Source: Rathayibacter sp. Leaf185 (GTDB lineage Bacteria; Actinomycetota; Actinomycetes; Actinomycetales; Microbacteriaceae). Taken from it: a stretch of 64,000 nucleotides of DNA. A model generated the notes under the pieces. The model made no database searches and was not told the origin of the DNA. It saw only the letters and a list, made by a program, of their open reading frames with translations. Each line of letters opens with the position of its first letter. Positions within the stretch are counted from its first letter, which is position 1. Made by a program: the position numbers and the translations under genes. Shown one piece after another: positions 33,513-42,250 of this stretch. Location of the stretch: the NCBI RefSeq assembly GCF_001423885.1, contig NZ_LMPP01000002.1, forward strand, positions 132,575-196,574. Direction: 5' to 3'.

Positions 33513-33552
33513 CGCTGGTCGAGTAGCCGCTGCACGCGGCGTATCGAGACCC
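33513..33552 (+). repeat. dispersed palindromic repeat, family A
   Basis: CGCTGGTCGAGTAGCCGC followed by TGCACGCGGCGTATCGAGACC: the best-preserved copy of family A in the window. With the copy at 33438-33479 it makes a facing pair (BIME-like) between the binding protein and first permease genes. Confidence 0.7.
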
Positions 33553-33626
33553 ACCGGCGTCAGCTCTGTGGACGGATCGCCGCCTTCCCCACCATGTGGA
33601 GGAGCCGCGCCGCTTCGAGTCCGCCA

Positions 33627-33659
33627 AAGTTGTCGTACTCGGCGGTCGAGTACGACAAC
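33627..33659. promoter_or_regulatory. perfect 14-bp inverted repeat before the permease genes
   Basis: AGTTGTCGTACTCG (33627-33640), spacer GCGGT, CGAGTACGACAACT (33646-33659). It lies 89 bp before the permease start. It could be an operator for an unknown dimeric regulator (GntR-like form) or an RNA hairpin that lowers expression of the downstream genes relative to the binding protein. Confidence 0.55.
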
Positions 33660-33747
33660 TCCTGGAGGTTCGAAGGGGCGGTCAGCAGGCACGCTCGACC
33701 GGGGGCAGGTGGACCCCGATCAGCACGGGACGGAGAGGAGGCACCGC

Positions 33748-34674
33748 ATGATCCGACGCGTGCTCGCACGCCTCGGCGGCGCGCTCGTCGTGCTGTGGGC
33801 CGTCGCGACGGCGGTGTTCTTCCTCATCCGGCTGATCCCCGGCGACCCGGCGCAGGCGATCCTCGGCGGGCCCGGCTCGCAGGCGTCTCCGGAGGCGCTC
33901 TCCGCCGTCCGCGCGGAGTACGGCCTCGACCAGCCCCTCCTCGCGCAGTACCTGACGCAGCTCGGCCGCCTCGCGAGCGGTGACCTCGGCACCTCCTACT
34001 CCCTGCGCACTCCGGTCGTCGACCTGCTCGGGCAGCAGCTGCCCGGCACACTCCTCCTCGCCGCTCTCGCCCTGACGCTCGCGTGGATCCTCGCGCTCGC
34101 GACCGCCCTCTGGTCGACCCGCGGCGGCCGCGTCGCCGCCGCCATCGGCGCCGGCCTCGAGCTGACGGCCGCCGCGCTGCCGCACTTCTGGCTGGCGACC
34201 GTGCTGATCGCGGTCTTCGCGACCGCGCTCCGCTGGCTCCCTCCCGTGAGCACGAACTCTCCGAACGGGCTCGTGCTGCCCGCCCTCACCCTCGCGATCC
34301 CGCTCGCCGGCTTCCTCGGGCAGGTGATGCGCCGCTCCCTGCTCGACGCTCTCGAGTCGCCGTTCGTGCTGGCCGCCCGCGCGCGCGGCGAGGGCGAGCT
34401 CGGGATCCGCCTCCGTCACGCCCTGCGCCACGCGGTGCTGCCGGGTGTCTCGCTCTCGGGCTGGGCGTTCGGCTACCTGATCGGCGGCGCGGTCGTCGTC
34501 GAGACGATCTTCGCGAGGCCGGGTCTCGGCCGCACGCTGCTCTCGGCGGTGACCGTCCGCGACGTGCCCGTCGTCACGGGAGTCGTGCTCGTCACCGCCC
34601 TCGCCTACATCGTCGTGACCCTCGCGACCGACGTCGTGACGCGCCTCATCGATCCGCGGCTGGTGCGCGCATGA
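33748..34674 (+). CDS. peptide-type ABC transporter permease 1 (DppB-like)
   Basis: 308 residues, six membrane segments. The N-terminal motif FFLIRLIPGDPAQAILGG and the later coupling region ESPFVLAARARGEGELGIRLRHALRHAVLPG are those of DppB/OppB permeases. GAGGAGG lies 7 nt before the ATG. It has one internal Met and no Cys. It forms an operon with the next two genes by 4-bp overlaps, while 327 nt separate it from the binding protein. Confidence 0.9.
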   Translation: MIRRVLARLGGALVVLWAVATAVFFLIRLIPGDPAQAILGGPGSQASPEALSAVRAEYGLDQPLLAQYLTQLGRLASGDLGTSYSLRTPVVDLLGQQLPGTLLLAALALTLAWILALATALWSTRGGRVAAAIGAGLELTAAALPHFWLATVLIAVFATALRWLPPVSTNSPNGLVLPALTLAIPLAGFLGQVMRRSLLDALESPFVLAARARGEGELGIRLRHALRHAVLPGVSLSGWAFGYLIGGAVVVETIFARPGLGRTLLSAVTVRDVPVVTGVVLVTALAYIVVTLATDVVTRLIDPRLVRA

Positions 34675-35501
34675 GCGAGCTCGAGCTGCGCGTCCCCCGC
34701 ACCCGCGCCGGCCGCCTCCGCCCCGGCGACCTGCTCGCCCTCGTCTTCGTCGCCCTGCTGCTGCTCGCGGCCCTCGCCCCCGGCCTGCTCGCGCCCGCCG
34801 ACCCCCTCGCGGTCGCGCCGACGGAGGCGTTCAGCCCACCGTCGCTCGCGCACCTGCTCGGCACCGACGAGTCGGGACGCGACGTCCTCAGCCGCCTGAT
34901 CGCCGGCGCCGGCGCCTCCCTCCTGATCGGAGCGAGCGCGACGGCCATCGGGCTCGCACTCGGCGCGGTGCTCGGGGTGGTCGCGGCGTTCGGCGGCCGC
35001 TTCGTCGACGGCGTGATCGGGCGGATCCTCGAGGTGCTGTTCGCGTTCCCCGCTCTGCTGCTCGCGCTGCTGGTGATCGTGGTCACGGGCCCCGGAGTCG
35101 TGCCCGCGACGATCGCGGTCGGCCTCTCGACCGCGCCCGGCTACGCCCGCATCCTGCGCACGCAGCTGCTGGGCATCCGCGACTCCGGCTACGTCGAGGC
35201 CGCGCGCGTGCTCGGCCACCCGCCGTTGAGCATCCTGGTCGGCACCGTGCTGCCGAACACCTTCGGTCCCCTCGCCGTGCTCGCGACGCTCGGGGTCGGC
35301 CAGGCGATCGTCTGGGCGTCGGCGCTCAGCTACCTCGGTCTCGGCGCCGAGCCGCCGGCTCCGGAGTGGGGCGCGATGCTGTCGGCCGGGCGCACGTACC
35401 TCGCGAGCGCATGGTGGCTGACGGTGTTCCCGGGGCTCGTGATCGTGCTGACGACGATCGCGACGACGGTGCTCGGCGGGCGACTGCGGGGTGCGCGGTG
35501 A
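34671..35501 (+). CDS. peptide-type ABC transporter permease 2 (DppC-like)
   Basis: 276 residues. The family block HLLGTDESGRDVLSRLIAGA at about residue 60 and the coupling helix GYVEAARVLGHPPLSILVGTVLPN are DppC-like. ATGA overlap with permease 1; one internal Met and no Cys. Confidence 0.9.
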   Translation: MSELELRVPRTRAGRLRPGDLLALVFVALLLLAALAPGLLAPADPLAVAPTEAFSPPSLAHLLGTDESGRDVLSRLIAGAGASLLIGASATAIGLALGAVLGVVAAFGGRFVDGVIGRILEVLFAFPALLLALLVIVVTGPGVVPATIAVGLSTAPGYARILRTQLLGIRDSGYVEAARVLGHPPLSILVGTVLPNTFGPLAVLATLGVGQAIVWASALSYLGLGAEPPAPEWGAMLSAGRTYLASAWWLTVFPGLVIVLTTIATTVLGGRLRGAR

Positions 35502-37072
35502 GCGCGGCGGTCGGCGGCGCCTCCGCGGTCGTCGTCGAGGGCCTGCGGGTCGCGTTCGACGGCGTCGAGGTCGTGCACGGCGTCTCGTTCCGCGTCGAGC
35601 CCGGCGAGTGCGTCGCGATCGTCGGCGAGTCCGGCTCGGGCAAGAGCGTCACCGCCCGGGCGCTGCTCGGGCTCGGCGGAGGCGCGGTGTCGGGCAGTAT
35701 CCGGGTCGGCGATCAGGAGGTGGTCGGCGCGAGCGAGCGGGTGCTGCGGCGCCGCCGCGGGGCCGCCGTCGGCTTCGTGCCGCAGGACGCGCTGCAGTCG
35801 CTCGACCCGCTGCGCCCGATCGGCCGCGAGATCGGCGACGTGCTGCGCCTGCACGGGCGGCTCCCGGCGGCGGAGGCGTCGCGCCGGGTCGCGGAGGCGC
35901 TCGCGAGCGTCGGCATGCCCGATCCCGTCGAGCGGATGCGGGACCGGTCGGGTGAGCTGTCCGGTGGTCTGCGTCAGCGGGCGCTGCTCGCCTCCGCGAT
36001 CGTGCTCGACCCGCCGCTGCTCGTCGCCGACGAGCCGACGACCGCGCTCGACGTCACCGTGCAGGCGCGCGTGCTCGAGCTGTTCGCCGAGCAGAAGGCG
36101 CGCGGCCGCGCACTGCTGCTCGTGTCGCACGACCTCGCCGTCGTGGCGGGGCTCGCCGATCGCATCCTGGTGCTCGCCGACGGCCGCGTCGTCGAGGAGG
36201 GGACCGCCGAGCAGGTGCTGCGCGCGCCGGTCAGCGCCGAGGCTCGGGCCCTCGTCGCCGCCGTACCGGCCGGGCGCCCGCGCGGGTCGCGGCTGACCGA
36301 CCCCGACGCGCCCGCGGTCGCGCCCGCGCCGCCCGGAGACGTCGTGCTGCGCGCCTCCGGGCTCGTCGCCCGCTTCGGCTCCCGGACCGCGGTCGACGGC
36401 GTGGACCTCGAGCTGCGGCGGGGCGAGACGCTCGGGCTGGTCGGCGAGTCGGGCTCGGGCAAGAGCACGGTCGCGCGTCTGCTGCTGGCGCTGCGGCGTC
36501 CCGATGCGGGGTCGGTCGAGTTCGCGGGCGAGGCGTGGTCCCAGGCGCGCGAGCGCGATCGCCGCCCGCTCCGTCCCCGCATCGGCGCGATCTACCAGGA
36601 CAGCCTGTCGTCGTTCGACCCGCGCTGGAGCGTGGGCCGCCTCCTGCGCGACGCCGGCGGACGCGGCGACGGGCCGCACGCCTCCGTGCCCGAGCTGCTG
36701 ACGAGCGTCGGCCTCTCACCGGCGCTGGAGCGGCGCTCGCCGCGGACCCTCTCGGGCGGGCAGCGGCAGCGGGTGTCGATCGCCCGCGCGCTCGCCTCGC
36801 GCCCCGACGTGCTGATCTGCGACGAGCCGGTGTCGGCGCTCGACGTCTCGGTGCAGGCGCAGATCCTCGACCTGCTCGACGATCTGCAGCAACGCTTCGG
36901 ACTGGCGCTGCTGCTGATCTCGCACGACCTCGGCGTGATCGCGCACATGAGCGACCGCATCGCCGTGATGCGCGACGGCCGCCTCGTCGAGACGGGCCCG
37001 GCCGCGTCCCTCCTCGCCGCCCCGCGCGAGGACTACACGCGCCGCCTGCTGGCCGACGCCCCGCGCCTCTGA
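35498..37072 (+). CDS. fused peptide-type ABC transporter ATPase (DppD-DppF fusion)
   Basis: 524 residues with two complete nucleotide-binding domains: Walker A GESGSGKS at about residues 48 and 318, signatures LSGGLRQR and LSGGQRQR, Walker B LLVADEPTTALD and LICDEPVSALD. Normally these are two proteins in Opp/Dpp systems; here one chain powers the importer. Starts GTG overlapping the permease stop. It ends 34 nt before the convergent flavoprotein gene. Confidence 0.9.
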   Translation: MSAAVGGASAVVVEGLRVAFDGVEVVHGVSFRVEPGECVAIVGESGSGKSVTARALLGLGGGAVSGSIRVGDQEVVGASERVLRRRRGAAVGFVPQDALQSLDPLRPIGREIGDVLRLHGRLPAAEASRRVAEALASVGMPDPVERMRDRSGELSGGLRQRALLASAIVLDPPLLVADEPTTALDVTVQARVLELFAEQKARGRALLLVSHDLAVVAGLADRILVLADGRVVEEGTAEQVLRAPVSAEARALVAAVPAGRPRGSRLTDPDAPAVAPAPPGDVVLRASGLVARFGSRTAVDGVDLELRRGETLGLVGESGSGKSTVARLLLALRRPDAGSVEFAGEAWSQARERDRRPLRPRIGAIYQDSLSSFDPRWSVGRLLRDAGGRGDGPHASVPELLTSVGLSPALERRSPRTLSGGQRQRVSIARALASRPDVLICDEPVSALDVSVQAQILDLLDDLQQRFGLALLLISHDLGVIAHMSDRIAVMRDGRLVETGPAASLLAAPREDYTRRLLADAPRL

Positions 37073-37106
37073 CCCCGGATCCCACTCCCGCCTCGGCGGA
37101 GGGCCG

Positions 37107-38276
37107 TCAGCCCGGCGGCCGCCCGACGCCGATCGACCAGGCGAGCGGCGGCGGCGTGCCGTTCAGCGCCCAGTCGCCCACGATCCGCTGCTTGTAGATC
37201 ACCGGGTTGTGCGCGCCGACGGTGCGCGCGTTGCGCCAGTGCCGGTCGAGCGCGGCGCCCGCGGCGACTCCGGAGGATCCGAGCGCGTCGAAGAGGAGGG
37301 TCGCGGCCCGCGGCACCGACTCGGTGAGCAGCACCTGCGCCCGGTACACCTCGGCGCCGGCCGCGGGCACGAGTGCGGGATCCGCCGCCGCATCGCCCAC
37401 CGCCTCCGCCGCGATCAGCACCGCGGCCCGCGCCCCGAAGGCGATCGCCGAGACCTCGCCGACGACCTCCTGGATCTGCGCGTCGTCGCGACCGTGGTCG
37501 GCCAGGCCGTGGCTGTACACGCGCGAGCGGGTGCGCACCGCGGCGACCGCATCCCGCTCGACCGCGGCGGCGATGCCCGCCAGCACGGCGAGCAGCTCGA
37601 GCTGGAAGAACGGAGTCTGGTGCGGTGCCCGCAGGATCGAGTCGAAGACGTGCTCCGGCTCGACGCGCGCGTCGGTGAAGACGGTCGTGCCGCTGCCCGA
37701 GAGCCGCTGGCCGAAGCCCGACCAGTCGTCCGTCGCGACGACCCCGGGCTGGTCGACCCGGATCACGACAGCGGTGTCGGTGCCGTCTTCGCGGCGCACC
37801 GTGACGTCGGTCCAGTCGGCGAAGATCGTGCCGGTGGAGTAGTACTTCGTGCCGTTGACGAGCAGCTCGCCGCCCCTCCTGGTGAGCGCGGTCTGCGTGA
37901 CGCCGACCGCAGCCGTGCCGATCTCGCTCCAGGCGTTGCCGACGAGCTCGCCCGCGGCCAGCCGGCGCAGCCAGCCGTCGCGCACGGTCGACGGAGGGAA
38001 GGACAGCTGGTCCTCGACGAAGGCGAAGTGACCGCGCAGCGCCTGAGCGACGTTCGAGTCCGCTGTCGCCAGCTCGATCAGGAGCGACGCGGTCTCGCGC
38101 AGGGTGAGCCCCCAGCCGCCGAACTGCGCAGGCACCCGGAGGCCGCCGAAGCGCGCCTCCCGCAGTCGGGCGATCGGCTCGAACGGCAGCTCCCGGTCGA
38201 GCTCGCGCCGGACGGCACCCGCGGCGATCTCGTCGAAGACCGGCCGGAACGCGGCCCGCGCCTCCCTGGCGCTCAC
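37107..38276 (-). CDS. acyl-CoA dehydrogenase-fold flavoprotein (DszC/SfnB-like monooxygenase)
   Basis: 389 residues. The acyl-CoA dehydrogenase fold is shown by FGGWGLTLRETASLLIELA, the FMN-binding type block ELVGNAWSEIGTAAVG, NGTKYYSTGTIFADW in mid-protein and RHWRNARTVGAHNP near the C-terminus (compare DszC, SfnB and their kin, which oxygenate thioethers or sulfones with reduced flavin rather than oxidise CoA esters). It lacks the acid base of true dehydrogenases in an obvious position. By reading it has no internal Met and no Cys. GTG start overlaps the upstream stop (GTGA). Confidence 0.8.
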   Translation of the reverse strand: MSAREARAAFRPVFDEIAAGAVRRELDRELPFEPIARLREARFGGLRVPAQFGGWGLTLRETASLLIELATADSNVAQALRGHFAFVEDQLSFPPSTVRDGWLRRLAAGELVGNAWSEIGTAAVGVTQTALTRRGGELLVNGTKYYSTGTIFADWTDVTVRREDGTDTAVVIRVDQPGVVATDDWSGFGQRLSGSGTTVFTDARVEPEHVFDSILRAPHQTPFFQLELLAVLAGIAAAVERDAVAAVRTRSRVYSHGLADHGRDDAQIQEVVGEVSAIAFGARAAVLIAAEAVGDAAADPALVPAAGAEVYRAQVLLTESVPRAATLLFDALGSSGVAAGAALDRHWRNARTVGAHNPVIYKQRIVGDWALNGTPPPLAWSIGVGRPPG

Positions 38277-39484
38277 GTGTACAGCGACAGCGGCTGCACG
38301 TCGCCGGTCAGGTAGTTCGCGCCGACCTCGAGCTTCTTGTAGTCCACGGGGTCGTGCAGCGAGTGGGTGCGCACGTTGCGCCAGTACAGGTCCAGGCCCA
38401 CCGAGCTCTTCGCGGAGGAGGAGCCGGTCGCCTCGTAGATGCGCGTCGTCACGTCGAGAGCGAGCGCATCCGTCACGATCTTCACCTTCGCGATCTCGAT
38501 CGCCTGGGCGGCGCGCGACTCGGCCGTGACGTCCCAGCCGCGGGCGATCTCGGCGTCGTGCAGCGCGCCCGCGCGGTCGGCCAGCGCCTCCGCGGCCGCG
38601 GTCTGAGCGACCAGCTCGCCGTAGAGCCGGCGCACGAAAGGATCCTGCGCGTACGTCTCGACGCCCGAGAGGAACCACGAGTTCTTGCGCGCCAGCGTCA
38701 GCCCGCGCCCCTTGGCGAGAGCGCCCTGCGCGATGCCGAGGTAGAGGTTGCCGAAGCCGAGCTGGATCGACGGCGTGACGAGTGTCGCGAACGGCTCGTC
38801 GACCAGCGCGCCGAGCACCTCCGACGCGTCGACGCGCACTCCCGTGAAGCGCACCGATCCGGAGGCGCTCTGCCGCTGCCCCAGGTAGTCCCAGTCGCCG
38901 AGCGGCTCGATCCCCTCGCGGTCGCGCGGGATCACGAAGGTCAGCGTCTCGCCGGCGCGGTCTCCGGAGGCGATCACCGCGTTCACCAGCACCGCGTCGC
39001 CCGAGGAGACACCGGTCGAGAAGCGCTTGAGGCCGTTCAGCTCGAAGCCGTCGCCCCGCGGAGTCAGCTCCAGATCCGGATCGACCGGGTTCACCGAGTC
39101 GCCCCAGAGCCACTGGCCCTCGATCGTCGCGCGGAAGAAGCGCTCGCGCTCGGAGGGCTGGGCCGAGAATGCGATGTTCGACGAGTTGACGTAGTGGTAC
39201 AGCAGGATCTGCGCGAGCGACGCGTCCGCGGAGGCGAGGATGCGGATCACCCGGAACGCCGTGCTCCAGACCGCGCCGCCGCCGCCGAACTCGGCCGGGT
39301 CGAGCAGATTCACCAGGCCGGAGGAGCGCAGCGGCTCGAGCTCGGCGGTCGGGTCGAGGTTGCCGCGGTCGCGGGCGAGGACGTCCTCGGCCAGGGTCTC
39401 GGCGACCCGGTACGCGATCGCGTCCCAGTGCTCGTGCTCGGCGGGGGTGGCGGTGTGGTTCCAGTGGGAACGCGGCTCGGTCAT
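38273..39484 (-). CDS. acyl-CoA dehydrogenase-fold flavoprotein (SfnB/DszC-like)
   Basis: 403 residues. Blocks include LNLLDPAEFGGGG-type N-terminal helix, GQWLWGDSVNPVDPDLELTP, NGLKRFSTGVSSGDAVLV, and DLYWRNVRTHSLHDPVDYKK at the C-terminus, as in SfnB (dimethylsulfone catabolism) and DszC. It has no internal Met and no Cys. It pairs with 37107-38276, and the two may form a mixed complex or act in sequence. ATG overlaps the stop of the LLM monooxygenase. Confidence 0.82.
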   Translation of the reverse strand: MTEPRSHWNHTATPAEHEHWDAIAYRVAETLAEDVLARDRGNLDPTAELEPLRSSGLVNLLDPAEFGGGGAVWSTAFRVIRILASADASLAQILLYHYVNSSNIAFSAQPSERERFFRATIEGQWLWGDSVNPVDPDLELTPRGDGFELNGLKRFSTGVSSGDAVLVNAVIASGDRAGETLTFVIPRDREGIEPLGDWDYLGQRQSASGSVRFTGVRVDASEVLGALVDEPFATLVTPSIQLGFGNLYLGIAQGALAKGRGLTLARKNSWFLSGVETYAQDPFVRRLYGELVAQTAAAEALADRAGALHDAEIARGWDVTAESRAAQAIEIAKVKIVTDALALDVTTRIYEATGSSSAKSSVGLDLYWRNVRTHSLHDPVDYKKLEVGANYLTGDVQPLSLYT

Positions 39485-40932
39485 CGTGCGGGCTCCGGTT
39501 CGAGATCGGGGAGGAGGCGGAGGACGCTGTCGGGCAGGCCGTCGGCCGCGCTGGGGCCGCCGGCGTAGGCGCCGCGGTAGGCGGCGGCGGGGTGCGACTC
39601 CGGCACGCGGACCTGGCCGGGGCCGCTGAGGTACTCGCGCAGGGTCGAGCCCTCGTACTCGTCCCAGACCCGGCCGCGACGGCGCAGCTCCGGCACAGCG
39701 AGGTCGACGAAGTCCTCGAAGGTGCCGGGGGTGACCACGTAGGCGAGGTTGAAGCCGTCGATGCCGGCGACGTCGACCCAGCGCTCGAGCTCGTCGGCGA
39801 CGGTGCTCGGCGAGCCGACGATCACCGGGCCGATCCCGCCGATGCCGAGGTACTCCGCGATGTCGTTCGGGGTCCAGGCGCGGTCGGGGTCGGCCTTGGT
39901 GAAGATCGAGAGGGCGCTGCGCACCGCATCCGTGTCGACGTAGCTGAGCGGCTCGTCAGCGGGGAACTGCGAGAGGTCCAGGCCCGACCAGCCGCCGTAG
40001 AACGCCATGGCTCCCTCGCGGGACGAGTAGGTCTTGTAGTCGGCGTACTTGGCCTGCGCCTCGGCGTCGGTCTCGGCCACGATCACCGTCGCGAGGATGA
40101 GGATCTTCGGATCCGTGCGCTTCCGTCCGTGCGCCTCGGCGCGGTCGCGGATCGCATCGGTGGTGCGCCGGGTCAGCTCGGGCTGGAGGGCGTTGATGAA
40201 GACGGCCTCGCCGTGCTTCGCCGAGAAGTCGATGCCGCGCGGCGAGGCGCCGGCCTGGAAGATCACGGGCGTGCGCTGCGGCGACGGCTCCGAGAGGTGG
40301 ATGCCCGGCACGCGGTAGTGCGTGCCGACGTGCCCGATCGGGTGCACCTTGCGCGGGTCGGTGAACACACCGCGCTCGCGATCGCGCAGCACGGCGCCCT
40401 CCTCCCACGAGCCCTCCCAGAGCTTGTAGGCGACGTCGAGGAACTCCTCCGCGATCTCGTAGCGCTCGTCGTGCGGGATCTGCCGCTCGAGTCCGAGGTT
40501 CTGCGCGGCGGACTCGAGGTAGGAGGTGACCACGTTCCAGCCGATGCGGCCCTTGGTGAGGTGGTCGAGGGTCGAGAGCCGGCGCGCGAGGGAGTAGGGC
40601 TGCTCGTAGGTGGGCGAGATCGTGACGCCGAAGCCGAGGTTCTTCGTGGCCGCGGCCATCGCCGGGATCTGCAGCAGCGGGTCGTTGACCGGCACCTGCG
40701 CCGAGTCGATCAGCGCGGGGCCGACGGAGCCGCGGTACACGTCGTACACGCCGAGCACGTCGGCGAGGAACAGGGCGTCGAAGGTGCCGCGCTCGAGCGT
40801 CTTCGCCAGGTCGACCCAGTACTCGAGGTCGTTGTAGCGGTCGGCCTGCGAGTCGGGGTGCCGCCAGAGGCCGGGTGCCTGATGTCCGACACAGGTCATG
40901 TCGAAGGCGTTGAGGACGATGCGGGACGCCAT
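39481..40932 (-). CDS. LLM-class FMN-dependent monooxygenase (NtaA/SnaA/DszA family)
   Basis: 483 residues. Typical blocks are LNAFDMTCVGHQAPGLWRHP at the N-terminus, FLADVLGVYDVYRG, KGRIGWNVVTSYLESAAQNLG, and VIFQAGASPRGIDFSAKHGEAVF. Relatives split C-S, C-N or sulfonyl bonds with FMNH2 and O2, supplied by a separate flavin reductase; none is in the window. First gene of a three-gene operon with the two acyl-CoA dehydrogenase-fold proteins (all overlaps 4 bp). Low in Met and Cys. Confidence 0.9.
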   Translation of the reverse strand: MASRIVLNAFDMTCVGHQAPGLWRHPDSQADRYNDLEYWVDLAKTLERGTFDALFLADVLGVYDVYRGSVGPALIDSAQVPVNDPLLQIPAMAAATKNLGFGVTISPTYEQPYSLARRLSTLDHLTKGRIGWNVVTSYLESAAQNLGLERQIPHDERYEIAEEFLDVAYKLWEGSWEEGAVLRDRERGVFTDPRKVHPIGHVGTHYRVPGIHLSEPSPQRTPVIFQAGASPRGIDFSAKHGEAVFINALQPELTRRTTDAIRDRAEAHGRKRTDPKILILATVIVAETDAEAQAKYADYKTYSSREGAMAFYGGWSGLDLSQFPADEPLSYVDTDAVRSALSIFTKADPDRAWTPNDIAEYLGIGGIGPVIVGSPSTVADELERWVDVAGIDGFNLAYVVTPGTFEDFVDLAVPELRRRGRVWDEYEGSTLREYLSGPGQVRVPESHPAAAYRGAYAGGPSAADGLPDSVLRLLPDLEPEPAR

Positions 40933-41209
40933 GTGTGTATCCGTTCGGTTCGCGAGTGCTCCGGATCGGACGTTAGGCGAGCGGGCGGACGGCCGTCGGA
41001 TCGCGGTGCAACCCGGCGTAACGAAGCGTCCCGCCCTAGCAGAACCGCCGCGCCCCGCCGCCGTGTTGCGTCGCGTGACGCTCCGTTGCGCTCGATGACC
41101 GGGTGGGTAGGACTCGGTCGAGGTCCACAGCCACGATGTGACGCGGCGACAGAGTCCTCCGGATCGACGGCGCCGTCACAGCATCCCCGACTCCCCGAAG
41201 CAGGCACTC
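40933..41209. other. intergenic region with divergent promoters, no gene seen
   Basis: 277 nt between the LLM operon (minus) and the ribose-type ABC operon (plus). I see no open frame worth calling and no convincing palindrome. Candidate -10 box TAACGT on the minus strand near 40975. A common regulator for both operons would bind here. Confidence 0.5.
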
Positions 41210-42250
41210 ATGCGATTCCGCACCCTCACCTCCGCGGTGGCGCTCCTCGCCGCCGCGACGCTGGTCCTCACCGGCTGCTCCCTGAAGGAGGAGTCCTCAA
41301 GCAGCTCCTCCGAGTCCTCGGCGAACGCCGCGGCGTCGACGACCTCCCTCGCCGACATCCCGAGCCTCGAGGGCAAGACGGTCGGCATCGCGGCGAAGGA
41401 CATCGTCCACGACTTCTCCCGCATCGTGTACCAGTCGGTGCAGGACCGCGTGAAGGAGCTCGGCGGCACCGTCGTCGCCACGCAGGCCGAGGCGAAGGAC
41501 GACAAGCACGTCTCGGACATCGAGAACCTCGTCTCGCAGAAGCCCGACGCGATCATCGTGATCCTCGGCGACGCGACGACTCTCGCGCCGGCGCTGAAGG
41601 AGGTGCACGACGCGGGCATCCCGCTGTTCACCATCGACAACGTGTCCGAGTACTCCGAGAACAACGTCACCAGCGACAACTGGCAGATCGGCTCGACCCT
41701 CGCCCGCACCATCGCCGAGGACATCGGCGGCTCCGGCCAGATCCTGGTCTTCAACGGCTTCCCCGGCGTCGCTCCGTGCCGCATCCGCTACAACGAGCTC
41801 AAGCTCGTGCTCGAGGACTACCCGGACATCCAGATCATCCAGCCCGAGCTGCAGGACAAGTACGAGGGCACGATCGAGGACGCGAAGCAGCAGATCGGCG
41901 ACGCCCTCTCGCGCTACCCGAAGGGCGAGATCGCGGCGATCTGGTCGTGCTGGGACACCCCGCAGATCGGCGCGGCCCAGGCCGTCGACGCGGCGGGCCG
42001 TGACGAGATCAAGATCTACGGAGTCGACGCCGACCAGGGTGCGCTCGATCTGATCGCCGACCCCGCCTCCTCCTACACCGCGACCGTCGCGCAGCAGAAC
42101 GTCGCCATCGGCGCCGGCTCGGCCGACAACGTCGCCAAGTTCCTCGGTGGGGAGGCCGACTCGGTCACCCCGACGACCTACTTCGCTCCGGTGCTGATCG
42201 ACAAGGCGAACATCGCCGAGAAGACCGCGGAGCTCGGTCTCAGTGAGTAG
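41210..42250 (+). CDS. ribose-type (CUT2) ABC transporter substrate-binding lipoprotein
   Basis: 346 residues. Lipobox LVLTGC at residues 18-23, then a Ser-rich linker and a periplasmic-binding fold of the RbsB/peripla_BP_4 type: LVSQKPDAIIVILGDATTLAPALKEVHDAGIPLFTIDN and GEIAAIWSCWDTPQIGAAQAV. No internal Met and two Cys besides the lipid Cys. Its ligand is unknown; sugars are usual for the family, but the composition and divergent monooxygenase operon suggest a sulfur-bearing compound. ATG 41210 begins the signal peptide. Confidence 0.88.
   Translation: MRFRTLTSAVALLAAATLVLTGCSLKEESSSSSSESSANAAASTTSLADIPSLEGKTVGIAAKDIVHDFSRIVYQSVQDRVKELGGTVVATQAEAKDDKHVSDIENLVSQKPDAIIVILGDATTLAPALKEVHDAGIPLFTIDNVSEYSENNVTSDNWQIGSTLARTIAEDIGGSGQILVFNGFPGVAPCRIRYNELKLVLEDYPDIQIIQPELQDKYEGTIEDAKQQIGDALSRYPKGEIAAIWSCWDTPQIGAAQAVDAAGRDEIKIYGVDADQGALDLIADPASSYTATVAQQNVAIGAGSADNVAKFLGGEADSVTPTTYFAPVLIDKANIAEKTAELGLSE

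Larger units (their letters stand above)
33421..33747. other. 327-nt gap inside the ABC operon: repeats and a perfect palindrome
   Basis: No gene is seen. The gap holds two inverted family A repeats (33438-33479 and 33513-33552) and a perfect 14-bp inverted repeat (33627-33659). Short protein-like frames cross the palindrome on both strands, but only because it is self-complementary. Confidence 0.6.

Noticed and set aside
33504-33769. Protein-like short frames on both strands between the ABC genes
   Set aside because: The protein-like look (LSYSAVEYDN-type on both strands) comes from the perfect palindrome at 33627-33659 being self-complementary.
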